From Nostoc sp. CHAB 5834 (GTDB lineage Bacteria; Cyanobacteriota; Cyanobacteriia; Cyanobacteriales; Nostocaceae): 10,459 nucleotides of DNA. The DNA lies in the NCBI GenBank assembly GCA_020829485.1, contig JAIVFU010000171.1:1-10459 (forward strand), in the 5' to 3' direction. The translations under genes were made by a program, and so were the position numbers. The notes under the pieces were generated by a model. That model ran no database searches and had not been told where the DNA came from. It saw only the letters and a program-made list of their open reading frames with translations. This document shows, piece by piece, positions 1 to 6,398 of the stretch (position 1 is its first letter; each line of letters starts with the position of its first letter).

Positions 1-4
1 CTTG

Positions 5-325
5 CTATCGGCCGTAATATGGTTCGCAGACGATACCGTCACCATCTCGATTTAATTCCGGTCGATAACCCGGCGTGCCCCGGTATAGCCGTGCCACTCC
101 GGCAGCCCGCGCCTGATCGCAATAACGATAGTACGCACTTGCTGGCGCTGTCGATGATTGAGCTAATTTCGATGGAGGGCTTACCTCGCTGCTTGGCTTA
201 ACCAATCCAAAGAGCGCCAAACCAGCAATGGGCAACAGAAGCCATGTGCCGACAGAAGTACGCTGCGTTTGGGAGCGCCGGTACCGCTGCTTACAGACAT
301 GCATGTAGAATTTCTGGCGAGGCAT
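5..325 (-). CDS. Small membrane-anchored Excalibur-domain protein
   Basis: A 106-residue protein. A basic N-terminal stretch (about residues 1-26) is followed by one hydrophobic segment (about 27-43, GTWLLLPIAGLALFGLV), then a Ser/Pro/Ala-rich linker. The C-terminal module has a Cys near residue 69 and the sequence DGDGIVCEPY near the end. That Cys...DxDGxxCE pattern is the Excalibur domain, a small extracellular calcium-binding module with two conserved cysteines. The likely topology is a single-pass anchor with the Excalibur domain in the periplasm. The start is ATG with no clear ribosome binding site; a second Met at residue 8 is an alternative. It is separated by about 220 bases from the modification operon on the same strand and has no visible functional link to it. 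It may be host-flank rather than island DNA. The domain call is firm; the role is unknown. Confidence 0.8.
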   Translation of the reverse strand: MPRQKFYMHVCKQRYRRSQTQRTSVGTWLLLPIAGLALFGLVKPSSEVSPPSKLAQSSTAPASAYYRYCDQARAAGVARLYRGTPGYRPELNRDGDGIVCEPYYGR

Positions 326-544
326 AGTTCAGCACTAACTGAAAACTCTTAATATAAACCGAAGTCTCGGCAGCCTGGAGTTAGGGTCATACTGAACGTT
401 GGACGCTTCGCTAACAATGCGGTCGTGTAACTGAGAATTATTCGCCGAAGTTTGCCGTTTGTTCGTAAATTACGCTGTTTGTCTGCAGTGCCTAAATGGA
501 CCGGTAGGCTCTCAACTTTGAGCAGGGCATGGAAGTCGCAATTA
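326..544. other. Intergenic region upstream of the Excalibur gene
   Basis: About 220 bases without a convincing gene. On the minus strand there is an AT-rich TATATTAA stretch roughly 25 bases upstream of the Excalibur start that could be a -10 element, but I see no matching -35. I see no strong hairpin with a T-run after the end of the uracil-DNA-glycosylase-like gene, so termination of the seven-gene operon is not explained here. Confidence 0.4.
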
Positions 545-1180
545 TCAAAGCATCTTCACTTCTTCCTGGAATTGTCGTTTCCCACCATATGCGGGATGGC
601 GTACCGCCACGTGTTCATATCCAGATTGCTTTAGTGCGATGGAAGAATCGGCGCCGATACCGACAATTCTGGTGGGTCGTAATAAGTTCATGAGTGACGA
701 CAAGAGTGGGAGGCAACGTTCTCGCTCATGCCGTGTATGCCGCCTGTTGGTAAGAGGTTCTGCAGGACGGTGGGGATGTACAGGAACAACGTTCCACAAA
801 AATACGCCGCGCTCGATCTCCGCAAGAGATTGCCACACGCATCCAGCCGTAATTTCTTTGGTGGGGCCTTCTTTGGTGGCTGTCTGTAACAGATGAGCTA
901 CTCCGAACCTTTTGCCATGGGCAATGAGATTGGTGTCGTCGGTCATTGCCAAGCCCGTGCGTCTTCCACCTTTATGGCCCAACTCTAAACCTATCCAGAG
1001 ATCTTCAACGCCCCTCGTTACTGCTGCTAGCAGAATGTGTCGCAGGTTTGCTTTGCGTATTTCAGCCGCGCCTTCGACATCGAACGGCTCGAAATGATCT
1101 GTATACGGGTTGAACGCGTTATCAAGTCTGAGCGCGCTGACCGCCGTCACAAAATCTGAAACTTTTTTTTGAACGCTCAT
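545..1180 (-). CDS. Uracil-DNA glycosylase superfamily protein, divergent clade
   Basis: A 211-residue protein, last gene of the seven-gene operon. Its ATG overlaps the end of the MazG gene (ATGA overlap), indicating translational coupling. UDG-superfamily signatures seen: a hydrophobic strand leading into GLELGHKGGRRTG (residues 64-76) where family 4/5 enzymes carry GEAPG; a WNVVPVHPH strand-turn (129-137); NRRHT (145-149); an IVGIG strand (172-176); and VRHPAYGG (193-200), equivalent to the HPS leucine-loop motif. Known UDG-superfamily enzymes excise uracil or related damaged bases from DNA. Motif 1 differs from the canonical active site, with Glu in a GLELG context, so substrate or chemistry may differ. 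In this operon it could recognise or excise a hypermodified or hydroxymethylated pyrimidine; that is inference. The superfamily assignment is confident and the activity is not. Confidence 0.82.
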   Translation of the reverse strand: MSVQKKVSDFVTAVSALRLDNAFNPYTDHFEPFDVEGAAEIRKANLRHILLAAVTRGVEDLWIGLELGHKGGRRTGLAMTDDTNLIAHGKRFGVAHLLQTATKEGPTKEITAGCVWQSLAEIERGVFLWNVVPVHPHRPAEPLTNRRHTRHERERCLPLLSSLMNLLRPTRIVGIGADSSIALKQSGYEHVAVRHPAYGGKRQFQEEVKML

Positions 1181-2403
1181 TTGAGGGGACGATAAAATAG
1201 GCGGTGCCGGTTCATGTCCACGATAACGGTGCCACCCCTGTTTTTGCGCAATTCACGGAATACCTCGAACCCGCGGATGATCGCTTCTTCCCACATCCAG
1301 AGAGGACGCTCTTCCACTTCATATCCTTTGACCATGTGCCTTATGGTTTTGAGAAGCCCATAATCTAGCCGAGTGACGCCTTCGAATGCATCGTGCCGAA
1401 GACCATGGGCAAATATCCAATTGGAGATTCCTTCTTCAGCGATGACAGCTCTTGCTCCATCCTGTTGTTCGTCGATCTCGGGAACGCTCTTCCTTTTCAG
1501 GCGCAGGAGGGCCCGCATGACTGGGGACCAGCCAAGATATGCGATATACGACAAGTGAAAAACATCGTGATAGCGATAGTCGTCAGGTATGGTCGCATTA
1601 TCAGTTAGCCTATCACCGACATTGATGCCTTTCCATTGCTGAATAACATATGGGGTACCTTTTGATGTCATTTTCTCGCGGAAAGATATTTCCATGCGTC
1701 TCGGTAGCTGCTCGTCAGAATCGAATTTCGCATCAAAGGGCGGTCCCCAATCCTTTATGGCAGGATAGCGATCGAGCGATTTCGCCAGTCCAAAAATGGC
1801 CGCTTCATTGAGGCTGATATGTGCAATATCTGCGGCTGCAATCAACGATCTGAAAACTCCAACCATTTGGGACATGATCGTGTTACGGGACGCATTCGGG
1901 CGACGAGCCAGATCAATAAGCAAGCCAACTCTACTTGCGAGTCTTACCAAGCGTTGCTCAACTTTCCTGCCACCGACAGGTTCACTTAACCCCCGACCCT
2001 CTTGCTGAAGAGCGATAAACGTGCGTGGACGGTCAAGGCTGCCCCTGAAACCCCACCCTTTTGCCTCAAGGGCTAGGAGCGCGATCTCTGCTAGTCTTAT
2101 AGAATGCAACTTCGCAAGATTTGCGAAATACCACAATACATCTCCCAGTTCCTCGACCGCAGATTGCTTGTAGGCAAAATATGCCCGTTTATCGCGCTGC
2201 TTTTTTTTGACTTCGCTCAGCAAACTGCCGGTCTCGCCAAAAAGCCCCATCATTATGAAATCGCTTGCAGCTTCGCCTCTCAATCCGGTCCGATTGGTCC
2301 TCGTGGCGTAACGCTGATACTCATCGAGGCGAAGATCACCAATATACTTGCGCGTGGGTGAGAGTTGGCGGCGTATATCTGCTAAGGCAGGATGTTGGCT
2401 CAT
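1177..2403 (-). CDS. MazG-like NTP pyrophosphohydrolase with MazG C-terminal domain
   Basis: A 408-residue protein. The N-terminal all-helical MazG domain (about 45-115) shows GETGSLLSEVKKK (56-68) and EELGDVLWY (84-92). MazG enzymes hydrolyse (d)NTPs to the monophosphate plus pyrophosphate using four acidic residues in an ExxE...ExxD arrangement. Here ExxD is intact (E85, D88), but the second Glu of ExxE is Ser60, with Glu64 nearby. After a variable helical middle (about 140-235) comes a long C-terminal domain (about 240-408) matching my memory of the MazG C-terminal family. It has HDVFH (279-283), LGWSPVMRALL (290-300), AEEGIS (322-327) and a late VFRELRK segment (381-387). The usual free-standing MazG is much shorter, so this is a genuine two-domain form. 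The start overlaps the upstream membrane-protein stop by ATGA and its own stop overlaps the UDG start. Likely role: cleansing or supplying a modified pyrimidine nucleotide for the system. Confidence 0.85.
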   Translation of the reverse strand: MSQHPALADIRRQLSPTRKYIGDLRLDEYQRYATRTNRTGLRGEAASDFIMMGLFGETGSLLSEVKKKQRDKRAYFAYKQSAVEELGDVLWYFANLAKLHSIRLAEIALLALEAKGWGFRGSLDRPRTFIALQQEGRGLSEPVGGRKVEQRLVRLASRVGLLIDLARRPNASRNTIMSQMVGVFRSLIAAADIAHISLNEAAIFGLAKSLDRYPAIKDWGPPFDAKFDSDEQLPRRMEISFREKMTSKGTPYVIQQWKGINVGDRLTDNATIPDDYRYHDVFHLSYIAYLGWSPVMRALLRLKRKSVPEIDEQQDGARAVIAEEGISNWIFAHGLRHDAFEGVTRLDYGLLKTIRHMVKGYEVEERPLWMWEEAIIRGFEVFRELRKNRGGTVIVDMNRHRLFYRPLK

Positions 2404-2885
2404 CTGTCACCCTTGATAACAATTTCTGCAGATGAGTGAGCGTCGCCATTTGAAATTATTTCGACCACTGCAGCGGGCTTTTCTGCCTGAAGTTTCCATA
2501 TATCCAAGCTCTTCGTCATAAATGACGATGCGAGAAAACCGATCAGAAGTAGCGAAAAACAGATAGCCCATAATCGCACCGCTATAGTTGCGCCCGAGGC
2601 CGATACCGCGCCCTTGCGTGTGTCATTCGAGAATGAGCCGTTGACCACGCGAGCGCCGGCGACGATTGCCAGAGCCAAGATGGAAGCGATAAAGGGCAGC
2701 ATCATTTCAGCTTTGACCGTGAAATCACAACTTACCGCTAACAATATGATGACGATCAGAACGGTGACGATGAATATCCACAAGTCGGCACATGCATGCA
2801 GGCCACGCAAGACTATACATTGCTGCTCCGAATTTGACAAAACGGGAATAGCAGTGTCGGGCTCTTCAGCCATGGACGTCGCCAT
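2400..2885 (-). CDS. Three-helix membrane protein, function unknown
   Basis: About 161 residues from the ATG at 2885; an in-frame ATG at 2873 would give 157. Longer readings (to 3020) run deep into the upstream gene and are unlikely. No good ribosome binding site is visible, and the gene overlaps the DCD-like stop by 8-20 bases, which suggests translational coupling. Three clear hydrophobic segments lie at about residues 33-53, 62-82 and 102-123, separated by short charged loops. They are followed by a soluble tail of about 38 residues ending in an alternating, probably beta-forming EIVIKGDR. I do not recognise the family. Its position between a membrane-anchored DCD-like protein and MazG suggests a membrane component of the same complex, perhaps a scaffold or a small effector. 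That is inference from position only. Confidence 0.7.
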   Translation of the reverse strand: MATSMAEEPDTAIPVLSNSEQQCIVLRGLHACADLWIFIVTVLIVIILLAVSCDFTVKAEMMLPFIASILALAIVAGARVVNGSFSNDTRKGAVSASGATIAVRLWAICFSLLLIGFLASSFMTKSLDIWKLQAEKPAAVVEIISNGDAHSSAEIVIKGDR

Positions 2886-3699
2886 GAACCAGTATTGGTA
2901 CAGCCGCATTGGCAGGCAGTGAACATTCCCGAACACCAAATGCGATAATTGCGCCCAGCAGCAGCGCACTGGCCCACCGAATGATACTCTGCTCCTTTTC
3001 GATCGTGTGGATACGACCATCGAGTTCCGATTCTACGTCATCTATCTTGGCATCCAGTCCCTTGAGGGTCTGGAATTCACCGGCGAACGATTGGATGAAG
3101 CGTGGCTCGATCCTCAACATAGGCGTGTTGCTTCCGCTCTTGGTGTAATCGAGATCGGTTTCCCGATCGAGGTCGGCAAAGAATATTTCAAACAGTACCT
3201 GCCCTTCGCGTAAATGAATTGAGCCCGGGCTGGCATTATAAACGGCGAATATTAGTCTCCCATTGTATCCCGGATCAATGTGAAATCCCGAAACGTTTAT
3301 CATGCCTTTGAACTTGAGTTCGATGGCCCGGAGCGCAACTAGCGCGATTGCATCGGGAGGAACCTTGACCGCTTCATGTGTCAAGAGGAATGCAAATTGT
3401 CCTGCCGGAATGACGAATGCCTGACCAGGAGTGAGCATTTGTACGCTTTTAGCATCGCTTTCGCTAACAGGCGTGACATAAACCTCGCTTCCCATTTTCA
3501 GGTTGTACGAAGCAGCTTTTAGCTGTCCCTCGTCGAGAACAAACGGCAACTCTTCGGCCGGCGCGGTTTCGGGGGGGACTGCAGGTTTGGGAAGAACGGG
3601 CGGCATCCAGAATAACTGATCATCTGCGTGACGTTCTTTTATTTTCTGGCGCGACCAAAATGCGCCGACCGCTTTCGATGGTTTCGCATCCTTCGTCAT
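2866..3699 (-). CDS. dCTP deaminase/dUTPase-fold protein with C-terminal membrane anchor
   Basis: A 277-residue protein. The core (about 55-200) has the DCD/dUTPase trimeric beta-fold: ASYNLKMG (63-70, equivalent to the SIDLRLG motif), VALRAIELKFKG (121-132), HIDPGYNG (140-147) and the downstream strand FAVYN (151-155). In bacterial dCTP deaminase the last position block reads LEFYN, and its Glu is the deamination catalyst; here that residue is Ala152. The Asp of HIDPGY is kept. The core is followed by a charged coiled-coil-like helix (about 207-238) and one hydrophobic helix (about 241-257), then a short tail. Classical DCD is soluble and about 190 residues, so the anchor is unusual. A GGGGCGG-like sequence lies just upstream of the ATG. 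The gap after the preceding kinase-family gene is 37 bases. It probably binds, and possibly hydrolyses, a pyrimidine nucleotide rather than deaminating dCTP. Confidence 0.83.
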   Translation of the reverse strand: MTKDAKPSKAVGAFWSRQKIKERHADDQLFWMPPVLPKPAVPPETAPAEELPFVLDEGQLKAASYNLKMGSEVYVTPVSESDAKSVQMLTPGQAFVIPAGQFAFLLTHEAVKVPPDAIALVALRAIELKFKGMINVSGFHIDPGYNGRLIFAVYNASPGSIHLREGQVLFEIFFADLDRETDLDYTKSGSNTPMLRIEPRFIQSFAGEFQTLKGLDAKIDDVESELDGRIHTIEKEQSIIRWASALLLGAIIAFGVRECSLPANAAVPILVHGDVHG

Positions 3700-3736
3700 C
3701 TAGCCGCCCCTAACCTGATGAGATCGCTCAATTGCG

Positions 3737-4738
3737 TCAGAACAGCCGTCCTTGCAAAGGAACTATGCGCTCGTAACCCTGAAAGCATTTTGTATCCACG
3801 CGCAATCCCCAGCGCAAAGGGAAAAAAGGTTCGCTATATTCTTGCTCCGATGTCCGATATGACTGCTTGATCCGTGTTCGCCCACTTGTTCCTAAAATCT
3901 CTGGATGGGCCACACGGGCATATTTCGAAATTTCGCAGAATAAGTTCTGGCAGTCTATAGGCTGTAATCTGCGACCAAACAGCCCCGCAAAATTAAGGCC
4001 GCGTCTTGCAAATTCCTGATCCTGAACGTCCGCCATATGATTGATTACATCTTCTGGCTTCAATTTGTCGGAATCTTCAAAACACTTCGATATGCCATCA
4101 AGCGCGCCGGGCCCTGCAACGACAAAACTATTCTCCTCAAATTCCAGCAAATTTGAATAATTCAGGTCTATTGCGAACTGGAACGACAAGAAGGGACCTA
4201 GACCTGGGTATGGCCGCAAAAGTTCATAGACACTCGCTAGAGTAGGTGCAGCCTCGACGTGTGCAGGAAGACCGTCCTGCATCATACTTTCTAGTAATGC
4301 CAGGTGATTGGAGTGCTTTTTCTTGTGGCCCAGTTGCGGGGACGGCATGATATAGGCCGCAGAGTATATACGTGCATTCAAGCTGAGCGCGCGTTCGAGG
4401 AGTTGGTTGATTGCTGAAAGATCTGCGCTTTGCCACGACACAGGCCCAAGCTGGCTTTCAATGAGCTCCCAGGTTTCAATCTTGTTGAAGAGCTTGAACA
4501 GGAGTGTGCGAAAAAAAATTTCAGCTGGCGCCTGCGACCGGTCTTCCCGATACTGGACTTCCCGGATGAGGTACTGACTCACGCGATCGGCAGCTCGATA
4601 AGCGTTAGTGAAGCGATATGCGTTTAGAATAGGATCGTTGGTCCACGGTCCGACGGTGTTCACCAAGCGGCGCTCATAAATTGCGTGACGCTCGGCAGCG
4701 AAATTCCAATAACTATCATAAACAACGGTCGGGGTCAT
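3737..4738 (-). CDS. 5-hmdU DNA kinase / thymine-hypermodification family protein
   Basis: A 333-residue protein. The N-terminus has the characteristic YWNFAAERHAIYERR (10-24) and PWTNDPILNAYRFTNAYRA (31-49) followed by DRVSQYLI (51-58). This is the signature I associate with the helical domain of the 5-hydroxymethyl-dU DNA kinase / alpha-glutamyl- or putrescinyl-thymine pyrophosphorylase group. Phage members act in the pathway that converts 5-hydroxymethyluracil in DNA to hypermodified thymines. A helix-hairpin-helix-like YPGLGPFLSFQ (177-187) with DLNYS (191-195) recalls the DNA-glycosylase HhH region. It is followed by VVAGPGALDGISKCF (206-220) and DCQNLFCEISKY (262-273). The ATG has only a weak upstream SD-like GGG, and the gene starts 65 bases after the Nmad2 stop. 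Chromosomal members are often named putative DNA base hypermodification proteins. Family call is good; whether this member acts on DNA, and on which base, is not shown by the sequence. Confidence 0.78.
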   Translation of the reverse strand: MTPTVVYDSYWNFAAERHAIYERRLVNTVGPWTNDPILNAYRFTNAYRAADRVSQYLIREVQYREDRSQAPAEIFFRTLLFKLFNKIETWELIESQLGPVSWQSADLSAINQLLERALSLNARIYSAAYIMPSPQLGHKKKHSNHLALLESMMQDGLPAHVEAAPTLASVYELLRPYPGLGPFLSFQFAIDLNYSNLLEFEENSFVVAGPGALDGISKCFEDSDKLKPEDVINHMADVQDQEFARRGLNFAGLFGRRLQPIDCQNLFCEISKYARVAHPEILGTSGRTRIKQSYRTSEQEYSEPFFPLRWGLRVDTKCFQGYERIVPLQGRLF

Positions 4739-4803
4739 GCCATGGCTCTACCCATCGGCTTTACAGCTGGCAATGCAACTTTCCAATGCGTTACAAATCG
4801 AGC

Positions 4804-5409
4804 TTATTTCAAAAACTGCCAATGGGTCGGCTTGCCCAAATAGCCACGTCCTGCCTGCTGTTTCGCCCAGTCCTTGAATATCTGGGCGCGTTCCGGTGTA
4901 AACCGACATTTATGGCCCGGCCCTTTCTTTATAAGGTCGTGCATATTCTCAGAGATTTTGGGTGCCCCCACGCCGAAATAGGCAAATTCCCGCCCGATGA
5001 GAACGCGCTGCGTCTTAGCCGTGTCTCGTTTTAGATTAGCCTCATTGCAACTGCCGTCTGCATTACTGTGGAAAGAGAAAGCCTGGTTAAAGGAACCGTT
5101 GTCCGGATCGCGAGTATAGATATTGTCTCCGTAACGCTCCACCTTGCCCGGAGCGGCCATGTCCGGACGCTTAGCGCGAAATCGCCTCTCTAATCCGTAG
5201 CGGTCAAAGTCGGTGATTTCGCCAACTTCCATCCAGTAAACCATGTTCTGGCTTAGCCCGGTTGATGTTGCTCCAGTCCCTATAATGATATCGCCGACTT
5301 TAGCTGCCTTGCGGATATCAGGCTTGCACGTAGCTAACGAACAATATCCGTGAAATGGATTCGGCGCGAAGCCCAAGTCATGCTCAATCACGTAGCTATA
5401 TACCATCAT
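4804..5409 (-). CDS. Nmad2-family putative nucleotide modification protein
   Basis: About 201 residues from ATG at 5409; ATG at 5406 and TTG at 5418 are alternatives. The start lies two bases beyond the stop of the upstream acidic-protein gene. The N-terminal YSYVIEHDLGFAPNPFHGYC, then CKPDIRKAAKVGDIIIGTG, MVYWMEVGEITDFDRY, GDNIYTRD, FSFHSNADGS, VLIGREFAYFG and APKI together match my memory of nucleotide modification associated domain 2. That domain was named for its recurrent operonic link to DNA-base-modifying enzymes. The VGDIIIGTG element and small beta-rich build resemble EVE/PUA-like modified-base readers, but that resemblance is my inference. No nuclease or transferase active site is apparent. 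Next to the kinase-family gene it plausibly recognises or processes the modified base or nucleotide. The C-terminal 40 residues are basic and helical. Confidence 0.8.
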   Translation of the reverse strand: MMVYSYVIEHDLGFAPNPFHGYCSLATCKPDIRKAAKVGDIIIGTGATSTGLSQNMVYWMEVGEITDFDRYGLERRFRAKRPDMAAPGKVERYGDNIYTRDPDNGSFNQAFSFHSNADGSCNEANLKRDTAKTQRVLIGREFAYFGVGAPKISENMHDLIKKGPGHKCRFTPERAQIFKDWAKQQAGRGYLGKPTHWQFLK

Positions 5410-5411
5410 GA

Positions 5412-5846
5412 CTAACAACCGCCATGATCAGTTTTCGATTTTTTTGCGTCGGTCCCGTCGGGAGCCTGATGCTGAGGCTTACCGCAAATGGCATCACGTA
5501 CGCGGTCTCTATCCCAGATAACTGTATCGGACCCATAGTCGGCAAGTGCGGATGCATCTTCATCCGCTTCTTCGCTCCAAATGCCGACTACCCTGCATCC
5601 ACGCGCCACTGCCCCTGTCAGCTCGGGCTGAAGCTCTTTCTCAGTCAGGCCCGGCGTCAGGACAACCACACATACTGGCTGCTCTTCTTCCTGCAGCTGA
5701 TCGACGTCCTCAAGCGGCTCTTCTTCGAGCAGTTCGACTTGGATCTCTTCCAGCTCATCAACAATTTCGCAATCCATGTCCTCAAGGAGCTCTTCCAGCT
5801 TCTGACGGGTTTCACCTGCGACAGCAGAGTGTATGAATACTTTCAT
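5412..5846 (-). CDS. Small acidic alpha/beta protein, first gene of the modification operon
   Basis: A 144-residue protein. The start chosen is ATG at 5846, because GGAAGGA lies eight bases upstream; a TTG start at 5867 would include that ribosome binding site in the coding region. The pattern is strand (MKVFIHS), helix (ETRQKLEELLEDMDCEIV), a strongly Glu-rich stretch (about residues 30-55), strand (PVCVVVLTPGL), helix, strand (RGCRVVGIW), a loop, then TVIWD, a short helix with ICGK and a basic tail. This is a small Rossmann-like alternation recalling TIR or nucleoside-deoxyribosyltransferase folds, but I cannot see a convincing catalytic set and do not assign a family. It is the promoter-proximal gene of the operon, so it is probably a dedicated component such as a sensor, adaptor or regulator. 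The function is unknown. Confidence 0.75.
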   Translation of the reverse strand: MKVFIHSAVAGETRQKLEELLEDMDCEIVDELEEIQVELLEEEPLEDVDQLQEEEQPVCVVVLTPGLTEKELQPELTGAVARGCRVVGIWSEEADEDASALADYGSDTVIWDRDRVRDAICGKPQHQAPDGTDAKKSKTDHGGC

Positions 5847-5853
5847 TCCAATG

Positions 5854-5861
5854 TTCCTTCC
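5854..5861 (-). promoter_or_regulatory. Ribosome binding site for the acidic protein gene
   Basis: On the minus strand this reads GGAAGGAA, with the AAGGA core eight bases before the ATG at 5846. It decides the start in favour of 5846 over the upstream TTG at 5867. Confidence 0.7.
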
Positions 5862-5936
5862 AGCCAAGCAATTATCGCCTCTAGAGACAACACCCTTGAC
5901 CTTGCCATTTTTTGGACTAAAGAATCAACGAAGTCT

Positions 5937-5957
5937 CATATGGGACTAGTCTATATG
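5937..5957. promoter_or_regulatory. Candidate operator palindrome in the divergent promoter region
   Basis: The perfect 8-base palindrome GACTAGTC (5944-5951) sits inside outer CATAT...ATATG arms (5937-5941 and 5953-5957). AAGTCT occurs directly repeated at 5931-5936 and 5976-5981, and GGACTA at 5914-5919 and 5943-5948. This kind of site between a Xre-type antitoxin and a divergent operon fits a regulator-binding site. The ligand is inferred, not shown. Confidence 0.45.
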
Positions 5958-5977
5958 CGGACATATTTCCGTGTCAA
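5950..5977 (-). promoter_or_regulatory. Sigma70-like promoter of the seven-gene operon
   Basis: On the minus strand a perfect TTGACA (5977-5972) is followed after 16 bases by TATAGA (5955-5950). Transcription would begin near 5943, giving a leader of roughly 95 bases before the first gene. The -10 overlaps a palindrome centred near 5947, so repression by a DNA-binding protein is plausible. Confidence 0.65.
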
Positions 5978-5986
5978 GTCTATGAT
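5958..5986 (+). promoter_or_regulatory. Candidate promoter of the antitoxin-RES pair
   Basis: CGGACA (5958-5963) is followed after 17 bases by TATGAT (5981-5986). The -10 matches consensus at five of six positions and the -35 at four. The predicted start, near 5993, lies just before the AGGGAG ribosome binding site (5995-6000), giving a very short leader. The element interleaves with the opposite-strand promoter, so the two are unlikely to be occupied together. Confidence 0.5.
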
Positions 5987-6005
5987 TGGATTCTAGGGAG
6001 ATGGT

Positions 6006-6398
6006 GTGCGAGTGAACAGAAAGCTTCCTGATGTAGCCGATGTTTCCGAAACGCAACTTTCGGCCGATCTTGAAGGGTTCTTCAATATCGCAGAACTATG
6101 GAAATTATCGACCGATGATCAACTTCGCCTTTTAGGTGCGCCCGCGCGCTCCACATTTTTCAAATGGAAAAAGGACGGCGGATCAATACCAGCAGATACT
6201 CAGGAACGTATTTCGCATATTTTTGCTATATTTAAGGCCTTGGAAATTCTAATTCCTGATACTGAAGTGGCGGACAGTTGGATTCGCCGAAGTAATAGCT
6301 ATTTTGACGAGCAGAGTGCGCTCGATGTGATGCTGGGAGGGCAAGTTGTCGATATCTATCGCATCAGGCAATACCTCGATGCCCAACGAGGCTTCTGA
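6006..6398 (+). CDS. Xre/MbcA/ParS-family antitoxin
   Basis: A 130-residue protein with GTG start, supported by AGGGAG five bases upstream; a second GTG at 6012 is possible and the ATG at 6001 reads into a stop. The N-terminal half is helical, with a helix-turn-helix-like segment LSTDDQLRLLGAPARSTFFKWKK (about residues 34-56). The C-terminal half, from ISHIFAIFKALEILIPD through WIRRSNSYFDEQSALDVML to VDIYRIRQYLDAQRG, is the MbcA/ParS toxin-binding domain (formerly DUF2384). Antitoxins of this type bind RES-domain NAD-degrading toxins and repress their own promoter. The downstream RES gene overlaps its 3' end by 20 bases, the expected pairing. Because it is transcribed divergently from the modification operon over overlapping promoters, it may also regulate that operon. 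Confidence 0.9.
   Translation: MRVNRKLPDVADVSETQLSADLEGFFNIAELWKLSTDDQLRLLGAPARSTFFKWKKDGGSIPADTQERISHIFAIFKALEILIPDTEVADSWIRRSNSYFDEQSALDVMLGGQVVDIYRIRQYLDAQRGF

Noticed and set aside
2886..3020. N-terminal extension of the three-helix membrane protein
   Set aside because: It would overlap the DCD-like gene by more than 150 bases, and the added residues look like out-of-frame translation of its membrane-anchor region.
4224..4436. Minus-strand 70-codon open frame inside the kinase-family gene
   Set aside because: It is on the same strand but in another frame of a well-supported gene, with no start signal.
5424..5996. A 190-codon open frame on the plus strand, opposite the acidic-protein gene
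   Set aside because: It is antisense to a gene with a good ribosome binding site and runs through the divergent promoter region. It has no ribosome binding site of its own, and its protein is compositionally odd with no recognisable motif.
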